From Symbiodinium natans (lineage: Eukaryota; Sar; Dinophyceae; Suessiales; Symbiodiniaceae), in NCBI GenBank assembly GCA_905221605.1, contig CAJNDS010002309.1, positions 248,001 to 312,000 of the forward strand: 64,000 nucleotides of DNA, written 5' to 3'. The notes beneath the pieces are model-generated. The model saw only the letters and a program-made list of their open reading frames with translations, was not told the DNA's origin and ran no database searches. Of the stretch, positions 27,201 through 38,012 are shown piece after piece. The position numbers and the translations under genes were made by a program. The first letter of the stretch is position 1, and each line of letters starts with the position of its first letter.

Positions 27201-30200
27201 CACAACAAAACACCGACGGCAACTTGAAGTCCGTGAAGGGCCGTGAACGACAGCATTGTGGCAGCTACAGTAAAGCTGAGAACCTTTTGATCATACGTGC
27301 TATACCTTTTCTTGGTCGGAGATGCGGTAGGATTTCCTGCACTCAGCTGCCATCGTGGGAGGAGTGAGTGCAAAACCACCAAGACAAGCGATTGGGTGTT
27401 CAGTGGCTTTGGGGTTGAGGGTTTAGGGTTTAGGGTTGATTCCTTCATGGTACCTGCAAATAGCTTGTCTGGGTTAAGTAGCCCTGTGACAAGCCCCGGG
27501 GCACTAAGTATACAATACTACCGACCTTGCAACCTACAGTCTATGAAGAATATTAGTGGGCGCCCCTAAACCCTAAACCCCAAAACCCTAAACCCTAAAC
27601 CCCAAACCCCAAACCCTAAACCCTAAACCCTACACCCTAAACCCTAAACCCCAAACCCTAAACCTTGAGCCCTTTCATGCTAAGAAGCCCTCAGCCCCTG
27701 AATCCATGTTTGAGGAATAGCCATGCTTCCGCCGAGCCCCGAACCCACCCAACAAACGATTTCCACACAAAAAAACCTACAACCTGAAGGTCTAAACTTT
27801 CTGAAATCTACCGAAAACCGATATTTCCACGCGAAAAACACCGACAACCTGCCCAGAAATTCCTTACCCCTAAACTTCCTAAACCCTAGACACTTAACCC
27901 TAGGCTTCCTAATTTTCCTGAGCCCTAACCCCCTGGTCTGGACTGCCAAGACAGGGCCAAGAGTCTTCATCTCGACTTCGGGGTCGACACAGGATTAGGG
28001 TTTGGGGTTTGGGGTTTAGGGTTTCGGGTTGGGGGTTTAGGGTTTGGGGTTTGGGGTTTGGGGTTTAGGGTTTGGGGTTTGAGGTTTGGGGTTTGGGGTG
28101 TGGGGTTTAGGGTTTGGGGTTTAGGGTTTGGGGTTTGGGGTTTAGGGTTTCGGGTTTCGGGTTTGGGGTAGGATTTGGGTTCTAAGGGTTTCGGGCTTCA
28201 GGGGCTTCAGGGCTTCAGGGGTTTGGGGTTTGGGGTTTGGGGTTCAGGTTAGTAGCATGGATGGTCCTTCACTCTGGGCCCTTCATTGTGGAAGCCTTAA
28301 ATACCGCCCTTATATACCCTATACGACCCAAGGGCCCATATTTCAGAACCCTTTAAATGAAGGTAGGGGACCTTATTAAAGGACCATAACATGGTTTTTT
28401 TTCTGATTTAGGGCTTGGGGTTAAAAACGCTACGATGCAGAAGGGGTGTGGAGCGTGGAGCCAGTATTTCCCTTGAACCCGCAAACCAGCAACCCTGAAC
28501 CCTAAACCCTAAACCCTAAACCCTAAACCCTAAACCCTAAACCCTAAAAGTCCTCAAGGTCTCAACCCCGCAGCCTCCACATCGCCAGCTGGCAGATTTA
28601 GATCCTCACGCGTTGTCTCTGGGCTTCTTTGTGCTCCTTAAAGGTTTGGGGTTTAGGGTTTAGGGTTTAGGGTTTAGGCATTAGGGTTTAGGGTCCGCCG
28701 ACCCTGGCAGCGTGTTGGATGGGAAAAGGAGGTGAAAACCTCCCTTACCCTCAAGGGGGGGGTACCGGGCAGCTTTTCCATGGAGGGCCAGGCCACCCAC
28801 ACCGCATAAACTCACGGACCATAGGCGGTTTCGCACAGGACATAGGGGCCCTTTGGGAAAAAACCCACACCCCCCCCCCCTCCTAAAAGAATTTGATGGG
28901 GCGGGCTTCAGCTCCTGTTTGGGTCCTGGTGCTACTCCCCCCCCCCACGTTTCACAGAGGCTCAAGCAAATCAACTTTTGGATCCTTTGAGCTGACGACG
29001 CGTTTAAAGCTTTCAACTATGCTCCAGCGGGGTCGGCGGCTTGAGCCGGAGGCTCTTAAATTTAGGGCTTCAGTCGTGAGCCTTGGAGAAGCGCGCGGCT
29101 CGGAATCATCCCTCTGAGGCTCGAAACCACCTCCTTATACCCCTAAGGGACCCCTTGAGGGGACCCTGAATCTGATTCCCCTATATAGCCCCTATATATA
29201 TATATATATATATATATACCTCATAGAGTACCTATTTACCTAAGTAGCCCCCTGAAGAACCCCCAAGCCCTAAACCCCAAACCGTAAACCCTTTGAAAGG
29301 ACCCCTGAGGTCCCTCATCAGGGTCCCTCCTTTAGTCCCTGGACTCAGGTGAGATCTGGGAGGGGGTCGTCTTCTAACACTCGAGGGTGCGCAGCGCAAA
29401 AGAGGGTTTAGGGTTTAGGGTTTAAGGCTTAGGGTTTAGAACTTTGAATGTGGGTTTTCGAAATAGGGGTACCTTATTGGGGTCCTCATCATAAGGGAAT
29501 CCTATTATTGGGATCTATGTTGGGGGTCCCCTAAACCCCCAAATCACCAAAGCCCGATAAATCCCTCAGATTTCCGATTTTTTGTTGGTTGCAGGGACTT
29601 GAATTCTTGGGTTGCGTGCTTTGACGCTTGTCGAAGAAGTTCGCTCGCAAGATCTCAACCAGTACAGCCCTGAGGCCTGCTGCTGTACCCCAGATTTTAG
29701 GGTTTAGGGTTTAGGGTTTAGGGTTTAGGGTTTAGGGTTTAGGGCGCAGGGTTTCGGAGGGGACGCTGTGGACGCTTGTCTGGTTCGAAGTGCAATCGAA
29801 TACTCCGGACCCCTGAAAGGCATCGGCTCTGGTGCTCTTGAGGACTGCTACATGCAACCTGTTCTTGCTTCATTTCTGTCACCTATAGTGGTCGTGGCGC
29901 CCTGACCAGATTATTAGTTGTAGCCATGAGGTGGGGGGGGGGGGGTTCCGAACTACCCTTCTTGGGGAATCCTATACTGAAGGCTATACTATCCGGGGGT
30001 CTCTGTCAACAATATCAGGCGTGCCACTCTTTTTTGTGAGGGCAGTAACTATTTGAAGTCCGCACTCTTAAAGCCCTCGACGCACTTGCAAGGCCTTAGA
30101 GTCTAAGGACAACCCTAAACCCTAAACCCTAAACTCTAACCCTCAACCCTGAACCCTAAACACTAAACACTAAACCTCAGCCCTAAACCCTAGACCCCTA

Positions 30201-31320
30201 AACCCTAACCCTGAACCCTAATTGAACCCTAAACCCTAAGCCCTCTTCAGGCGTCCTGTAGCGCTTGCTGCAGCTCGCTGGCATCGAGCGCCCCGGAACC
30301 GTCCTTAGGAGGACACGGAAAAGAACGAACCGGGGGTTGAGGGTTTGCGGTTTAGGGTTTAGGGTCTTAGTTCGGGTTTTGGGAGATTTACGTTCCGAAA
30401 ATTCTAGGGTCATAGAGTCTTAGGCTTGGGGCTTGACTCAAGGTTCTGGATGGGATTGATCAGCTGTTGAATACCTCCGCAATCCGCTATCCCTAAACCC
30501 TCAACTCTGAACCTTAAACCCTAACACCCCCTCCCCAAAAAGAAACGAACTAATAAATAAGATATATCTTCATAAGGGCAACATAGGGATTTCCATTCTC
30601 TATTCTTTGGGGTTCTTAAGCAAACAGTAGCTTATGGGAACCTTAAACCCTGAACGCTAAACCCTAAACCCCGAACTCAGTAAGGTTCTTAAGCAAATCG
30701 TAGCCCTACTTGTCGAAAACAACCACGAGGGATCAACGAAGGCTGCCCCAAGAAAACCCACTTCGGCAAAAATCCTAGGGTTAGGGTTTAGGGGTTAGGG
30801 TTTAGGGTTTAGGGTTTAGGGTTTAGGGTTTAGGGCTTCCCCGTGCTCAGAATTGCGAAACTGCAAACTGAAACTCTCGATTAGCAACGAAAAACACGTG
30901 CCAACATACCCGTAGGCACGCGCCTTTCACTGATAAGGTTTACAAAGGGAACCTAGCACCTAAACCCTAAACCCCAAACCCTAAACCCTAAACTGGCATC
31001 AAGTATGCACCGCACCCTCAACACCCCAAGCCCTTACAAGCCCTAAACCCTAAACCCTAAACCCTAAACCCTAAACCCTAAACCCTAAACCCTAAACCTA
31101 GCAGGGGCACAAGTCACAGGTAGGGTTCTGAGGAGCCCCAGCTTGGTGTTACATTTATACGTCTGATCATGCAGGCTCTGACTCCTTTACCTAGAGTTGG
31201 CATAATAGGGCTTAGCGTTTAGGGTTTAGGGTTTAGGGTTTAGGGTTTAGTACTTGCACTCCAAGCCGGCCGAGACACGCCGTCGTAGCGCTGAAACGCT
31301 TGTGCGAGGATGGCAAGTTC
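24218..31320 (-). CDS. EF-hand calcium-binding protein gene
   Basis: Minus-strand exons 31279-31320 and 30253-30303 join in phase 0 to make one canonical EF-hand: helix ELAILAQAFQRY, then loop D-G-D-G-S-G-A-L-D-A-S-E, then LQQALQD. A probable exon near 29624-29672 reads VLVEILRANFFDK. Exon 25370-25462 reads DGTVELTEWLDNMPAGTKLR, the second half of another EF-hand. Exon 25123-25190 reads GKGKGKKGTESQLSPDEREN, and exon 24218-24298 reads ADEFGKNIRFEIPDVLRPHW and ends VVATGA-stop. The middle junctions were not resolved in phase. Role: calcium binding. Whether more domains lie upstream (32-34 kb) is open. Confidence 0.65.
25123..25190 (-). CDS. Lysine/glycine-rich exon
   Basis: Reads GKGKGKKGTESQLSPDEREN then NPR, with donor CGC|GCAAAC. 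TTTAGGG arrays lie on both sides. The upstream border is uncertain. Confidence 0.55.
25370..25462 (-). CDS. EF-hand exon 25.4 kb
   Basis: Thirty-one codons starting DGTVELTEWLDNMPAGTK and ending ACVWTQP. The acceptor is GCTGCTAG|GAT and the donor, of GA type, is CCT|GATAAG. Confidence 0.7.
25838..25932. mobile_element. Family M element
   Basis: AATTATAACTGTGCTTGTAAAGCCC and TTCTAAGTAGACTTATATT resemble 39262-39368. Confidence 0.5.
26142..26232. mobile_element. Family L element, inverted copy
   Basis: GGAGGGGCCCCCTAGTTATA, then GTTGGGTTATAAGGATCC. It is the reverse complement orientation of 4506-4620. Confidence 0.65.
26863..27370. other. 500-bp unique region, open frames on both strands
   Basis: No telomeric or MITE repeats. 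There is a 95-codon frame on plus and a 130-codon frame on minus, but neither has a recognisable domain. By position it is intronic to the EF-hand gene. Confidence 0.35.
27985..28245. repeat. TTTGGGG-rich variant telomeric array
   Basis: About 260 bp of mostly GGGTTTGGGGTTTGGGG units mixed with TTTAGGG and TTTCGGG. The TTTGGGG variant dominates, unlike most arrays in the window. Confidence 0.8.
28256..28387. mobile_element. Family D element
   Basis: CATGGATGGTCCTTCACTC at the left, GGACCATAACATGG at the right, core ATATACCCTATACGACCC AAGGGCCCAT shared with 41923-42027. Confidence 0.65.
30253..30303 (-). CDS. EF-hand exon, second half of loop
   Basis: Seventeen codons, DGSGALDASELQQALQD. The acceptor is TCCTAAG|GAC and the donor GAC|GCCTGA. 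CCCTAAA repeats flank it on the left and TTTAGGG on the right. Confidence 0.8.
30526..30625. mobile_element. Family Q element
   Basis: CACCCCCTCCCCAAAAAGAA to TTCTTTGGGGTTCTTAAGC, with ATAAGGGCAACATAGG inside. Related copies occur at 16135-16215 and, inverted, at 53335-53465. Confidence 0.6.
31279..31320 (-). CDS. EF-hand exon, first half of loop
   Basis: Fourteen codons, ELAILAQAFQRYDG. The acceptor is TTTGTGCCAG|GAA and the donor GGC|GTGTCT. The EF loop starts at the D of RYDG and continues in exon 30253-30303. Confidence 0.75.
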
Positions 31321-32417
31321 CTGGCACAAAGGAATTGAAGGTTCAGGGTCTAGGGTTTAGGGTTCAGGGTTCAGGGTTTAGGGTTTAGGGTGCTAGAACA
31401 ACCCTGTACCTGATAAAGCGTGCGTAGGGTGCTAGAACAACCCTGTACCTGATAAAAAGGGTTAGTTAATTACGGCACACATACCCAGTAATTCAGGCGC
31501 ATGCCTGTTGTGAAAGGCACGAAGCCTACTCTAGGTAGGCCATAGTCATGGGATCCCCCAAACCTCCCCTAGAGAAGCAAGCCCCACCTAAAGTAGTAAC
31601 TCTAAACACACACACACACAACGCCCTACATCCCAAGCCCTGAAAACTCTATACCCGAAGCATGAGGAACCACGCTAGAACCACCAAAGACCCGTGAAGC
31701 CGTTTAGGGCCTTAAGGAAACTAGGGGAGTAGGAGAAGCAAGGCCTCTCCTGACCGACGTCTGCCTACAATTTCAGCAAGGGCTCCACCCAATCAGGTTC
31801 AGGGTTCAAGGTACAAGGGTCCCAAAACCCTAATACCAACCTTACCCTAATGCCAACCTTGCTCTTGTAACCCTAAAATGGCAATGACAGCCAACTACCC
31901 AAAAGAACCCAGTCTAGTTGCACAGGGCAGAGGCCGCTGTTATTACACACACACACCCTAAAAGCCGTAAGCTCAGGGTTTAGGGCTTATGGTGTTAGGG
32001 TTTAAGAGTTTAGGGTTTAGGGCTACTAGATGAGCACTGGGTATCTTATTCCACAACAGCCACCATAAATCGACCCGCAGCAAAACCTGCACCCGAATCC
32101 CCTAAACCCTAAACCCTAAGCCCTAAACCCTAAACCCTAAACCCTAAACCCTAAGCCCTAAGCCCTAAGCCCTAAACCCTAAACCCTAAACCCTAAACCC
32201 AAAACCCAAACACAGAACCCTGTCCACTGCTAGCCCCGCACCTAATCCCCAAAAACCCTAAACCTCAAAAAGACCTAGCAGGATCCCACGACAAAGGAAT
32301 CCCCTAAACCCTAAGCCCTAAACTCCAACCCCCTAAACCCCTAAACCCTAAACCCTAAACCCTAAACTCCAAACCCCAAACCCTAAACCCCAAACCCTAA
32401 ACCCTAAACACTAAACT

Positions 32418-32483
32418 GCCGCTCGACGCTCGCAAGAGTGCCTCCTTGGCTGCCAGGGCACGCGCAGCGATGGCATCCGAGAC
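32418..32483 (-). CDS. Exon-like island, alanine-rich helix
   Basis: Reads VSDAIAARALAAKEALLRAS after a CCACAG acceptor, flanked CCCTAAA left and TTTAGGG right. It may be upstream coding of the EF-hand gene. Family unknown. Confidence 0.5.
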
Positions 32484-34350
32484 CTGTGGCATTTCGAGTC
32501 TCCAAGGTTTAGTTTAGGGTTTAGGGTTTGGGGTTTAGGTTTTAGGGTTTGGGGTTTAGGGCTTAGGTTTTTCCATCTAATGCCCCAAACCCCCGAAAAC
32601 CCTGAACAACCTAAGCCCTGGTCCCTAAGCCTCAGAACCATATATGCCTAACCCCACATCAGCCCGAAAAGCCCTCAACCCTGCAAACGGCTAGACCGCA
32701 CCCCCTAAAACCTAGACCCCAAAGCCTTAATGAATCAACATAAACCCATTGTGCAACCTAGAAGCCCCTACGGACGCGACAAGCTAAAAAGCCCTTAAAA
32801 CCGAGAAGACCCGAGAAACAACCCGAAAGTGCCTTGAGAAAACACTGTGCACCTTGAAAGCACCAATATTTTGAAAGTTCCAAAACAAATTACCTGAACC
32901 CACAGACCTCCTATATAAATAACCCTAAACCCTAAACCCTAATTAAACCCCAAACCCTAAACCCTAAACCTAACCCCAAACCCTAAACCCTACCCCTCGT
33001 TGAAAGGAAAGTTAATCTAGTGAGGGGGCCCCTGCCCCTGCACCCTTATGTCAAAGTCGTACGTTCCCGGAGCTAAAGCCCCAAAGCCTTAAACTCTTTG
33101 GGTAGATTACGGCCCCTTACTATAGGCCCCTAAACCTTAAACCCTAAACCCTAAACCCTAAACCCTAAACCCTAAACCCTAAACCCTAAACCCTAAACCC
33201 TAAACCCTAAACCCTAAACCCTAAACCCCAAACCCCAAACCCTACACGCTCTGAAAGCAGAATCGCGAGCACGCGCCTCGCTGAAGCCCCGCGCGCCGCG
33301 CAGCCAGCGGCGAGGGGCTGGGGCCCTCGGGCTAATTTGGGTTTTAGGGTTTAGGGTTTAGGGTTATAGGGTTAAAACCTAAACCCTAAACCCGGCCGGG
33401 CTTGGGTTTAGGGCTTAGAGAGGCTTAGAGGCTTAGAGTCTTAGAGTCTCAGAGTCTCAGAGTCTGAGAGTCTTAGAGTCTCAGAGTTTGGGGTTTGCAG
33501 CTTGAAGTTTGGGGCCTTTTGGGGTTTTTCAGGTTGGGGTCTTCTTGTGGCCTTTTGGGCAAGGGTTGAGGTTTTAGGGATTTGGGGGTTAGAGTCCATA
33601 AACCCTAAACCCTAAACCCTAAACCCTAAACCGGGGACTCCCTTGCGCAGAGTGGCTGCAAGGCTGCCCGCGGCGGGCGGAATCCTGGCGGATGCACAAC
33701 TCTGCGGGCATTTCCGGAAATAGGCGGCTAATAGGGTTTAGGGTTCAGGGTTTAGGGTTTAGGGTGAGGGGGCAGTGTAGGGGTAGCCCTTAAACAAAAA
33801 GAAGAAAATGCACATTGTAAAATATATGGGCAAACTCCCATGTTTTTAGGGCGAGGCTCTAGTTGCACACTAAATTCGGGGGGGTTGGGAGTTTCTTCTG
33901 CGGCATTTTCTTCTAGAGTCTACCGTGCTAAAAAGGTCATGAATATTGCCTAGCAATCTGTTCGGGGCGTGCCGGTAAGATACAGACCAGAGCGACCCAT
34001 TGCCCTTTTTGCTAACGGGTTGACAAGGGCACCCACAGCCCCAACTCTCAACCCCCAAACAGAAGTTCTATAGTCCCCTAAGCCTCTCAACACCCTAAAA
34101 CTATTGAACCCCAAACCCCTACCACCTGCATCCCCGGACCACGCCTAGGTTAGGAGCAAGTAACAAGGATATTTATCTTACTTATAACCCCACCTACTAA
34201 GTCCCCTGATGCTTCAAGCATGCATTGTTCTTCAACTAGTCCTGCAGAAGTTCGATAGGTAGTCCCCTGAAACCGCAAACCCCTAAACCCATCATGCTCG
34301 GAACCCCCTTCATCCTCTAGCCCCCTGCATTGTTCTTCGACATGTCCTGA

Positions 34351-34412
34351 AGGAAGCCCGCAGTGGGCAATGGAGCGGGACTTGCCCAAGGCGCCTTGGC
34401 TTGGGCGGAATC
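34351..34412 (-). CDS. Exon-like island
   Basis: Reads EIPPKPRRLGQVPLHCPLRA in one minus-strand frame. Another frame is open too, so the assignment is weak. No family recognised. Confidence 0.3.
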
Positions 34413-34814
34413 TCCCCCCAGACATGAGCACCCTAAACCCGAAACCCTAGATCCTAAACCGTAAACCCTAAACCCTAAACCCTAAACCCTAACCCTAAAC
34501 CCTAAACCCTAAACCCTAACCCTAAACCCTAAACCCTAAACCCTAAACCCCTGAACCAAAAGAGGACTTCAGCAGGGGGAGAAGGTGAGAGAGAGAGAGA
34601 GAGAGAAGGGATGTACCACCTTTAGGAGCATAGGGTTTTGGGTATTTAGGGTTTAGGGCTTAGGGTTTAGGGTTTAGAGTTTAGGGTTTAGGGTATTTAG
34701 GGTTTATTTAGGCTCTGAACGCAGACCTCCCAGCTACTCTGCCCTCCAAAACTCGTGAACTGCTGCGATGACCCAACTGATGTTGCACCCGGCTCCTTTA
34801 TCTACCGGCTTCTG

Positions 34815-34922
34815 GGTAGCCCATTAAGCATGTTAGAATAAGGGCACCTTTTTTGGGTTGGTTGCTATGTATAAGGCAACCTTGAGCCAACAAAAGGGGA
34901 GAGGGTACCACTGGTCTACCAA
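34815..34922. mobile_element. Family A element
   Basis: GGTAGCCCATTAAGC at the left, AATAAGGGCACCTTTTTTGG in the middle and GGGTACCACTGGTCTACC at the right. Confidence 0.75.
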
Positions 34923-35554
34923 GGCTAGAATCACAAGTTTACCGGAACTCTTCTTGGGAGGGATGTTCTTGGGATAAGGTCATGTGCCGTCCGAGATCGA
35001 CTTTCTCCCCTGTTGCCGTAACGAATGTTGCTATAGGGCCGTAACCCTAAGCCCTAAACCCTCAAAAACCCAAAAGCCCTGCACCCGCAACCCAGAGACC
35101 CACAAGGGTCTGTGGGGTCCCAAACACTGGGAGCACCAAGTGTTTTACTGCCAGCGTTGGGCCAGGGATGTTCTCTTGCATTTAGGGATTTGGGTTTAGA
35201 TTTAGGGTGGCTTCATGGACCGCTAATGTGGTCCCCTACCTTCTTTACAGCGTTAGGGGTCACCATTCAAGGGCCTATAGTAAGGGGCCGTAAATCTACC
35301 CTAAGAGTTTAAGGCTTTGGGGCTTTAGAAGCTATAACCCAAACAATTAAAGGCCTGAAACTCCTCTTGGGGTCTAGGGTTTAGGGTATTGTGTTTAGAC
35401 CTGGGCCCTAAAACCTTACGTACTTATTCCTTGTGCCCAGGAATCTCGGGGGTCCGACGAAGTCGAAGGAGATTACATCAACAACCCTGAACTTGGGAGG
35501 GTCGAGGGTTTAGGAAATCGGGTATGTGTAGATTCTGCAGGTTCCTCACACACC

Positions 35555-35948
35555 TCAAGCTAGAGGCGCGGCTTGTGTCGCCTTGTCTCTCTGGACTCTG
35601 AAACGAGGTAGTGCTTCTTGCAGCTTTGCCAAGCCGATGGGAGAGACATAGCACAGCCAGTATGGCTCATGTTCTGGTTCCCTAAACCCTAAACCCTAAA
35701 CCCTAAACCGTAAACCCTAAACCCTAAACCCTAAACCCTGTTCACTTGGCTCATGTTCTCCCCGCCAATCAGCGCATCCCCACTGCCATCCTGGCCTCTG
35801 CCACCCTTTAGGGTTTAGGGTTTAGGGTTTAGGGTTTAGGGTTTAGGGTTTAGGGTTTAGGGTTTAGTCCTCGCATGAAATATGTTCACTTGGCTCAATG
35901 CAGCATCCAAGAATGCCCGAGGTTGCAACAGTCGTGGACGAGCGCGCT
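35555..35948 (-). CDS. Three-exon gene end, unknown protein
   Basis: Exons 35888-35948, 35744-35797 and 35555-35665 join in frame and finish with TGA at 35555-35557. They read SGILGCCIEPS, then RPGWQWGCADWRGEHEPS, then PYWLCYVSPIGLAKLQEALP. The first acceptor is TTTGTTTTGCAG|A, and both donors are GA type in the same local sequence GAGCCAAGT|GAACA. Telomeric arrays (CCCTAAA 35681-35740; TTTAGGG 35808-35866 on plus) fill the two short introns. The family was not recognised. Exons at 36499-36573, 39477-39549 and 41251-41313 may belong upstream. Confidence 0.6.
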
Positions 35949-36080
35949 CTGCAAAACAAACGAGGCTCTAAACATCACTTCTGGATCTGAACTTGGGGTT
36001 TAGGGTTTAGGGTTTAGGGTTTAGGGTTTAGGGTTTAGGGTTTAGGGTTTAGGGTTTAGGGTTTAGGGCGATACTAACTT

Positions 36081-36179
36081 GGGATGTGCCCCCTTATACT
36101 AAGAGTCTTTTATAGGGATTCTAGTACCCCCTATTCGAAACCCTATTAGGGACTGTTAGTATAAAGGGGAACATCCCAA
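36081..36179. mobile_element. Family B element with 10-bp target duplication
   Basis: The inverted ends are GGGATGTGCCCCCTTATACT and AGTATAAAGGGGAACATCCC. ATACTAACTT occurs immediately on both sides (36071-36080 and 36180-36189), a clean duplication. Confidence 0.8.
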
Positions 36180-36498
36180 ATACTAACTTTTCAGGAAACT
36201 ATAGCCCAAGCAATTGGACCACAACTCTTCTTAGGGCCCTTCTAACCTTACTTGGAACTTGGGGGGGTGGGGGCCCGACTAGTGTGGGCCTTGTAATGGA
36301 ACCCTGAACCCTGAACCCTAAACCCTAAACCCTAAACCCTTGTGCAGGTAGAGTTGGCAATGAAGTCTTAGTCTTTCTCCGTGCTGACAGGGCACCCAGA
36401 CCCGAAAATCCTTGAACCCTGAACCCCCCCAGGGCTTTTAGGGTTTAGGGTTCTAGGGCGAGTTTAGGGTTTAGGGTTTACGGCTGAGGGTTTAGGAC

Positions 36499-36573
36499 CT
36501 TGCAACACTCGACACCCTGGTCTTTGCCCAGCCGCACAGCGCCTGCACCCGCCCAAATCTTAACCTCAGCAGG
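36499..36573 (-). CDS. Exon-like island, 25 codons
   Basis: Reads PAEVKIWAGAGAVRLGKDQG then VECCK, phase 0 at both ends. Acceptor CCCCAAG|CCT, donor AAG|GTCC. Family not recognised. Confidence 0.6.
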
Positions 36574-36631
36574 CTTGGGGTTCACATGTGCTCTACTTCT
36601 GGGCCGAACTTGATGTTTAGGGTTTAGGGTT

Positions 36632-36745
36632 ACTAAGAAGCTTCTTTTGGCTCAGTAAGTCTACTTAATATTTGCTAGAAACCCGATTCTGATCCCCAGA
36701 ACCCACCTCACTAACCCTACTTACTGAGTCAAAAGGGCTTCCATT
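36632..36745. mobile_element. Inverted-repeat element, family I
   Basis: GAAGCTTCTTTTGGCTCAGTAAG at the left and CTTACTGAGTCAAAAGGGCTTCC at the right. The TTTTGGCTCA string only resembles the dinoflagellate spliced leader by chance. Confidence 0.6.
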
Positions 36746-36977
36746 TCAGTTCTGGGCCGATTGTGATAAGTCTTGAAGATTTCTGGGCGCCGATTTTGAA
36801 AGCCCATAAGAATAAGCCTAAACAAGATGGCAAAAGCAAAAGGCGGCTTTAAGTTTAGGAAGAACTTATAGTTATTCCCCGTTTAGGAAGAGCAATTTTT
36901 GGGTTTAGGGGTCAGGGGGTTTAGCGTGAGAGGCATGGCTTTGAAACAGGCTTGGTGGCTTGAAACCGGCTTAACTT

Positions 36978-37081
36978 AGTAGCCCAGTAAACATACAATA
37001 ATAAGGGCACCTTTTTTTGGGTTAGATACTCTATAAGGGAACCCAGAACCAAAAAAAGGGTTTAGGGTACCACTGGCAACC
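36978..37081. mobile_element. Family A element
   Basis: AGTAGCCCAGTAAACATACA at the left, AATAAGGGCACCTTTTTTTG in the centre, GGTACCACTGGCAACC at the right. One telomeric unit (GGGTTTAGGG) interrupts the right half. Confidence 0.75.
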
Positions 37082-37170
37082 AACAGTTAGGGTTTAGGGT
37101 TTAGGGTTTAGGGTTTAGGGTTTAGGGTTTAGGGTTTAGGGTTTAGGGTTTAGGGTTTAGGGTTTAGGGT

Positions 37171-37264
37171 AAGATAATGAAGGGCACCTGGAAGAAGTAT
37201 GTTGTGAAGAAGGTGCTGCCCCCCAGCACGACCAAATTGAGTTGCCACAACAAGGGAAACCACC
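37171..37264. CDS. Island with inverted flank polarity
   Basis: Open on both strands (plus reads KIMKGTWKKYVVKKVLPPST). The flanks are TTTAGGG left and CCCTAAA right, opposite to the general rule, so it may not be an exon at all. Confidence 0.3.
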
Positions 37265-37340
37265 CCTAAACCCTAAACCCTAAACCCTAAACCCTAAACC
37301 CTAAACCCCAATTCCTAAACCCACGCCACTTGCGATGCAA

Positions 37341-37443
37341 CTTGGGATGTTCCCCCCTACTACGAACAGTCCTTGCTAGGGATATACATAGGGGGCACTA
37401 TCATCCCAAATAAGGACTGATATTATAAGGGGGAGCATCCCAA
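37341..37443. mobile_element. Family B element
   Basis: CTTGGGATGTTCCCCCCTAC at the left and ATAAGGGGGAGCATCCCAAG at the right, with an internal AGTCCTTGC/AAGGACTG pairing. Confidence 0.75.
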
Positions 37444-37505
37444 GATAACCCTAAACCCTAAACCCCAAACCCCAAATTCTAAACCCTAAACCCTAACCCC
37501 CCCCC

Positions 37506-37541
37506 CCCAATTAAGGACTGTTAGTATAAGGGGATATAACC
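37506..37541. mobile_element. Family B fragment beside telomeric repeat
   Basis: Only the right portion, AATTAAGGACTGTTAGTATA then AGGGGA, remains, directly after a degenerate CCCTAAA array and a C-run. It is a truncated copy. Confidence 0.55.
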
Positions 37542-38012
37542 TCGTTTTGGTACAACCTGACAGAGGCTCCTTAGCAAGAGAGCCCAGCAATGCGTGGGTT
37601 TTAGAGTTTAGGATTCCTAAGCCTAGGCCATGCCCCAATCCCCGTGAACTCCCGCAAGGCTTCCCTAAACCCTAAAGCCTAAACCCAAACCCCAAACCCC
37701 AAACCCTAGACCCTATAAACCCTAAACTGAGTTCAACTTAAGCGGCATTGTCCAGCGGCTCCTACACGAAACCCGCTGCTTCTCGAGCACAACGGCTGCG
37801 ATAGACTACTAATTGCTTCAGAACCCACGAAAAAGGTCCATTTTTGGGGTAACCTATTTTCTCTGGGGTCTCGTATTTAGGAAAGAATATAGAACAACCT
37901 CCCCACATGGGGGGTTTCCCAAGTCCGGGTATGCTTTTGGGGGTTCCCATAAGACGATAGTTTTTGGGGGTACCTCAAAGAGGCCCCTCTTTGGGGACAT
38001 GCCCCTACAAGG

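Noticed and set aside
36640-36662. CTTTTGGCTCAGTAAG as a spliced-leader RNA gene
   Set aside because: It is one arm of an inverted-repeat element whose other arm is CTTACTGAGTCAAAAG. The rest of the conserved leader (CCGTAGCCATT) is absent.
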